From assembly GCA_024225445.1 (NCBI GenBank), contig JAAEMP010000398.1:1-48447 (forward strand): 48,447 bases of DNA. Reading direction: 5' to 3'. Source of the DNA: Hyphomicrobiales bacterium (lineage in GTDB: Bacteria > Pseudomonadota > Alphaproteobacteria > Rhizobiales > Rhizobiaceae). A program made the position numbers and the translations under genes. Under the pieces are notes generated by a model that saw only the letters and a list, made by a program, of their open reading frames with translations, did no database searches and had not been told where the DNA came from. Each line of letters opens with the position of its first letter. Position 1 is the first letter of the stretch. This document shows positions 47,113 to 48,447 of the stretch, one piece after another.

Positions 47113-47871
47113 ATGAATGACATGTCAGATAAACCAGTAATTCCGACACGTCGTCGTACCCCGCGGTGGATAAATCGCATGGGTAAAAATATGTCAAAAA
47201 GTAGAGCTGCCGCCATAATATTTTCTTGGCTCGGTGTTGGCTATCTTGAACTGGTTTACTGGACCAATCGATTTGTTGTAGAGCCGGATAATGCCGTGGA
47301 TCTGGCAAAGCCGGAGCAACCGGTGATTTTGGCGGTCTGGCATGGGCAACACATATTGCTGCCTGCATTGCGCATTAATATGCCTGCATCGGTGATGATA
47401 TCACGTTCACTTGATGGAGAAATTACTGCGCGTATTGCCAAGGTCTATGGAAGCAAGGCTATTCGCGCCTCGGGCGGACGTGACCAGGTTAAAAGTTTGC
47501 AAAAAGGTGGAATGCGAGGTTTTCTTGATATGCTGGAGGCGCTGGAAAGGGGTGAGAATGTTGTGCAAACTGCTGACATCCCAAAAGGTACTCCACGCCA
47601 CGCAGGCAAGGGAATTATTCGTCTTGCGGCAAAGACAGGCCGACCGATTATTCCTTTGGCAGTTGCATCTTCAAGGCGTCACACATTCAAGAATGCCTGG
47701 GACAGGGCGAGTTTGAGCTTGCCGTTTGGACGTTCTGCAATTTGCATGGGCTCTATATTGCATGTACCTGCTTGCAAGGACCATCATGAGGCGTCTCGAC
47801 TTGAACTGGAAAATGAACTGAACCGTATCACTAGCAGAGCCTATGAATTGGTGGGAGGTTCAAATGAGTGA
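47113..47871 (+). CDS. DUF374 lysophospholipid acyltransferase-like protein
   Basis: This 252-residue protein has a hydrophobic segment near residue 33-50, then AVWHGQHILLPAL (with His in the acyltransferase position), SRSLDGEITARI, FGSKAIRASGGR-like and ADIPKGTPRHAGKGI blocks. The family is thought to acylate a membrane lipid or lipid A precursor, and it stands next to waaA here. It overlaps the waaA start by 8 bases. Confidence 0.85.
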   Translation: MNDMSDKPVIPTRRRTPRWINRMGKNMSKSRAAAIIFSWLGVGYLELVYWTNRFVVEPDNAVDLAKPEQPVILAVWHGQHILLPALRINMPASVMISRSLDGEITARIAKVYGSKAIRASGGRDQVKSLQKGGMRGFLDMLEALERGENVVQTADIPKGTPRHAGKGIIRLAAKTGRPIIPLAVASSRRHTFKNAWDRASLSLPFGRSAICMGSILHVPACKDHHEASRLELENELNRITSRAYELVGGSNE

Positions 47872-48447
47872 AGTCTGGGCCCGTATGACACTCAAAACCT
47901 ACCGTCTTGTCGGGACAGTAATATATCCATTTATGGGCCCGTTTCTGGCGATAAGAGCTCGAAACGGTAAAGAAGACAGGTCACGCAGATATGAACGATA
48001 TGGCTATCCAAGTGCCGATAAACCGTCCGGCCCGTTAGTCTGGTTCCATGCTGCAAGTGTTGGTGAATCAATGGCGGTGATACCGTTGATCGAGAGGGTT
48101 GATAGTCTTGGCATCAACACTATTATGACCACCGGCACGGTCACCTCGGCAGAAGTTGTGGCAAACCGTCTGCCCCAGCGCACTTTCCATCAATATGTTC
48201 CCCTGGATCTAAAACCTGCCGTTAGGCGTTTCGTTAGTCACTGGAGACCGGATCTTGCGGTATTTACGGAATCTGAAGTTTGGCCAATGACCGTTTTGGA
48301 ACTCAGTGCGTGGCGCATTCCCCAGGTTTTGGTAAACGCCAGAATGTCTGACCGGTCATTTGATCGATGGCGCGGAGCATCAAAACTGGCTAACGCCTTG
48401 TTCAGCAATTTTTCCCATGTTGCCGCTCAATCGAAAGTGGATGCTGA
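47864..48447 (+). CDS. waaA: 3-deoxy-D-manno-octulosonic acid transferase WaaA (5' part, cut by window edge)
   Basis: The reading frame is open from ATG 47864 to the window end, giving 194 codons. It starts MSEVWARMTLKTYRLVG, with a short hydrophobic stretch, then WFHAASVGES (residues 60-69, containing the catalytic-base Glu68), TTGTVTSAEVV and FTESEVWPMTVLEL. WaaA adds Kdo residues to lipid A precursor at the inner membrane. The rest, including the C-terminal domain, is outside the window; lpxK would be the expected next gene. Confidence 0.9.
   Translation, partial: MSEVWARMTLKTYRLVGTVIYPFMGPFLAIRARNGKEDRSRRYERYGYPSADKPSGPLVWFHAASVGESMAVIPLIERVDSLGINTIMTTGTVTSAEVVANRLPQRTFHQYVPLDLKPAVRRFVSHWRPDLAVFTESEVWPMTVLELSAWRIPQVLVNARMSDRSFDRWRGASKLANALFSNFSHVAAQSKVDA

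Overview
The window looks like a chromosomal piece of an alphaproteobacterium, most likely related to Hyphomicrobiales (Rhizobiales). The clues are a groES-groEL operon with a perfect CIRCE operator, the run pmbA / inositol-monophosphatase-like / DUF4170 / DUF374 acyltransferase / waaA, the order HAD-IIA / ribF / ileS / lipoprotein, a paired active-inactive M16 peptidase module, and an IleS with a degenerate C-terminal zinc finger. Base composition is moderate, with AT-rich intergenic regions. No rRNA or tRNA gene, CRISPR array, intact insertion sequence or prophage was seen.

Layout. 0-2.2 kb: a secreted caspase-like protein with Sel1 repeats and a peptidoglycan-binding-like tail. 2.6-6.6 kb (minus strand): an MFS transporter, a DUF2892 membrane protein, cysteine synthase and a Crp/Fnr regulator, with several clean palindromes between them. 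6.8-9.0 kb: an aldehyde dehydrogenase divergent from the regulator, and a flavin reductase. 9.3-23 kb: a catabolic block with an acyl-CoA synthetase, a complete branched-chain-type ABC importer (livG, livH, livM, substrate-binding protein, livF), a small membrane protein, a PaaK-like adenylate-forming protein lacking the usual P-loop, a hotdog thioesterase, an AllA-like lyase, XdhC on the opposite strand, two complementary acyl-CoA dehydrogenases and a RidA protein. 23.9-25.6 kb: a coxS-coxL-coxM type molybdenum hydroxylase operon whose large-subunit gene has collapsed to 99 codons by an in-frame internal deletion. 25.7-30.7 kb (minus strand): a PmtA-like methyltransferase, a ClpP paralogue, groEL-groES and a degenerate EAL protein. 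31-48.4 kb: mostly housekeeping genes (HAD phosphatase, ribF, ileS, lipoprotein, tadA, rluB, rsmD, two M16 peptidases, patatin, MATE, pmbA, cysQ-like, DUF4170, DUF374, waaA cut by the window edge).

How it may work together. The 9.3-23 kb block reads as uptake of an organic acid or amino-acid-like compound, activation to a CoA thioester, and oxidation by a probably heteromeric acyl-CoA dehydrogenase. The substrate cannot be named from sequence. XdhC would normally mature a molybdenum hydroxylase; the only such enzyme here is the Cox-type one, whose catalytic subunit is lost.

The most noteworthy signals are the internally deleted coxL between intact coxS and coxM, a CRP-geometry palindrome between the Crp-like gene and the aldehyde dehydrogenase gene, several long inverted repeats (near 3.85, 5.80, 8.35 and 23.8 kb), a three-copy intergenic motif, and the P-loop-less PaaK relative paired with a small membrane protein. 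Nothing in the window is clearly a wholly new system.
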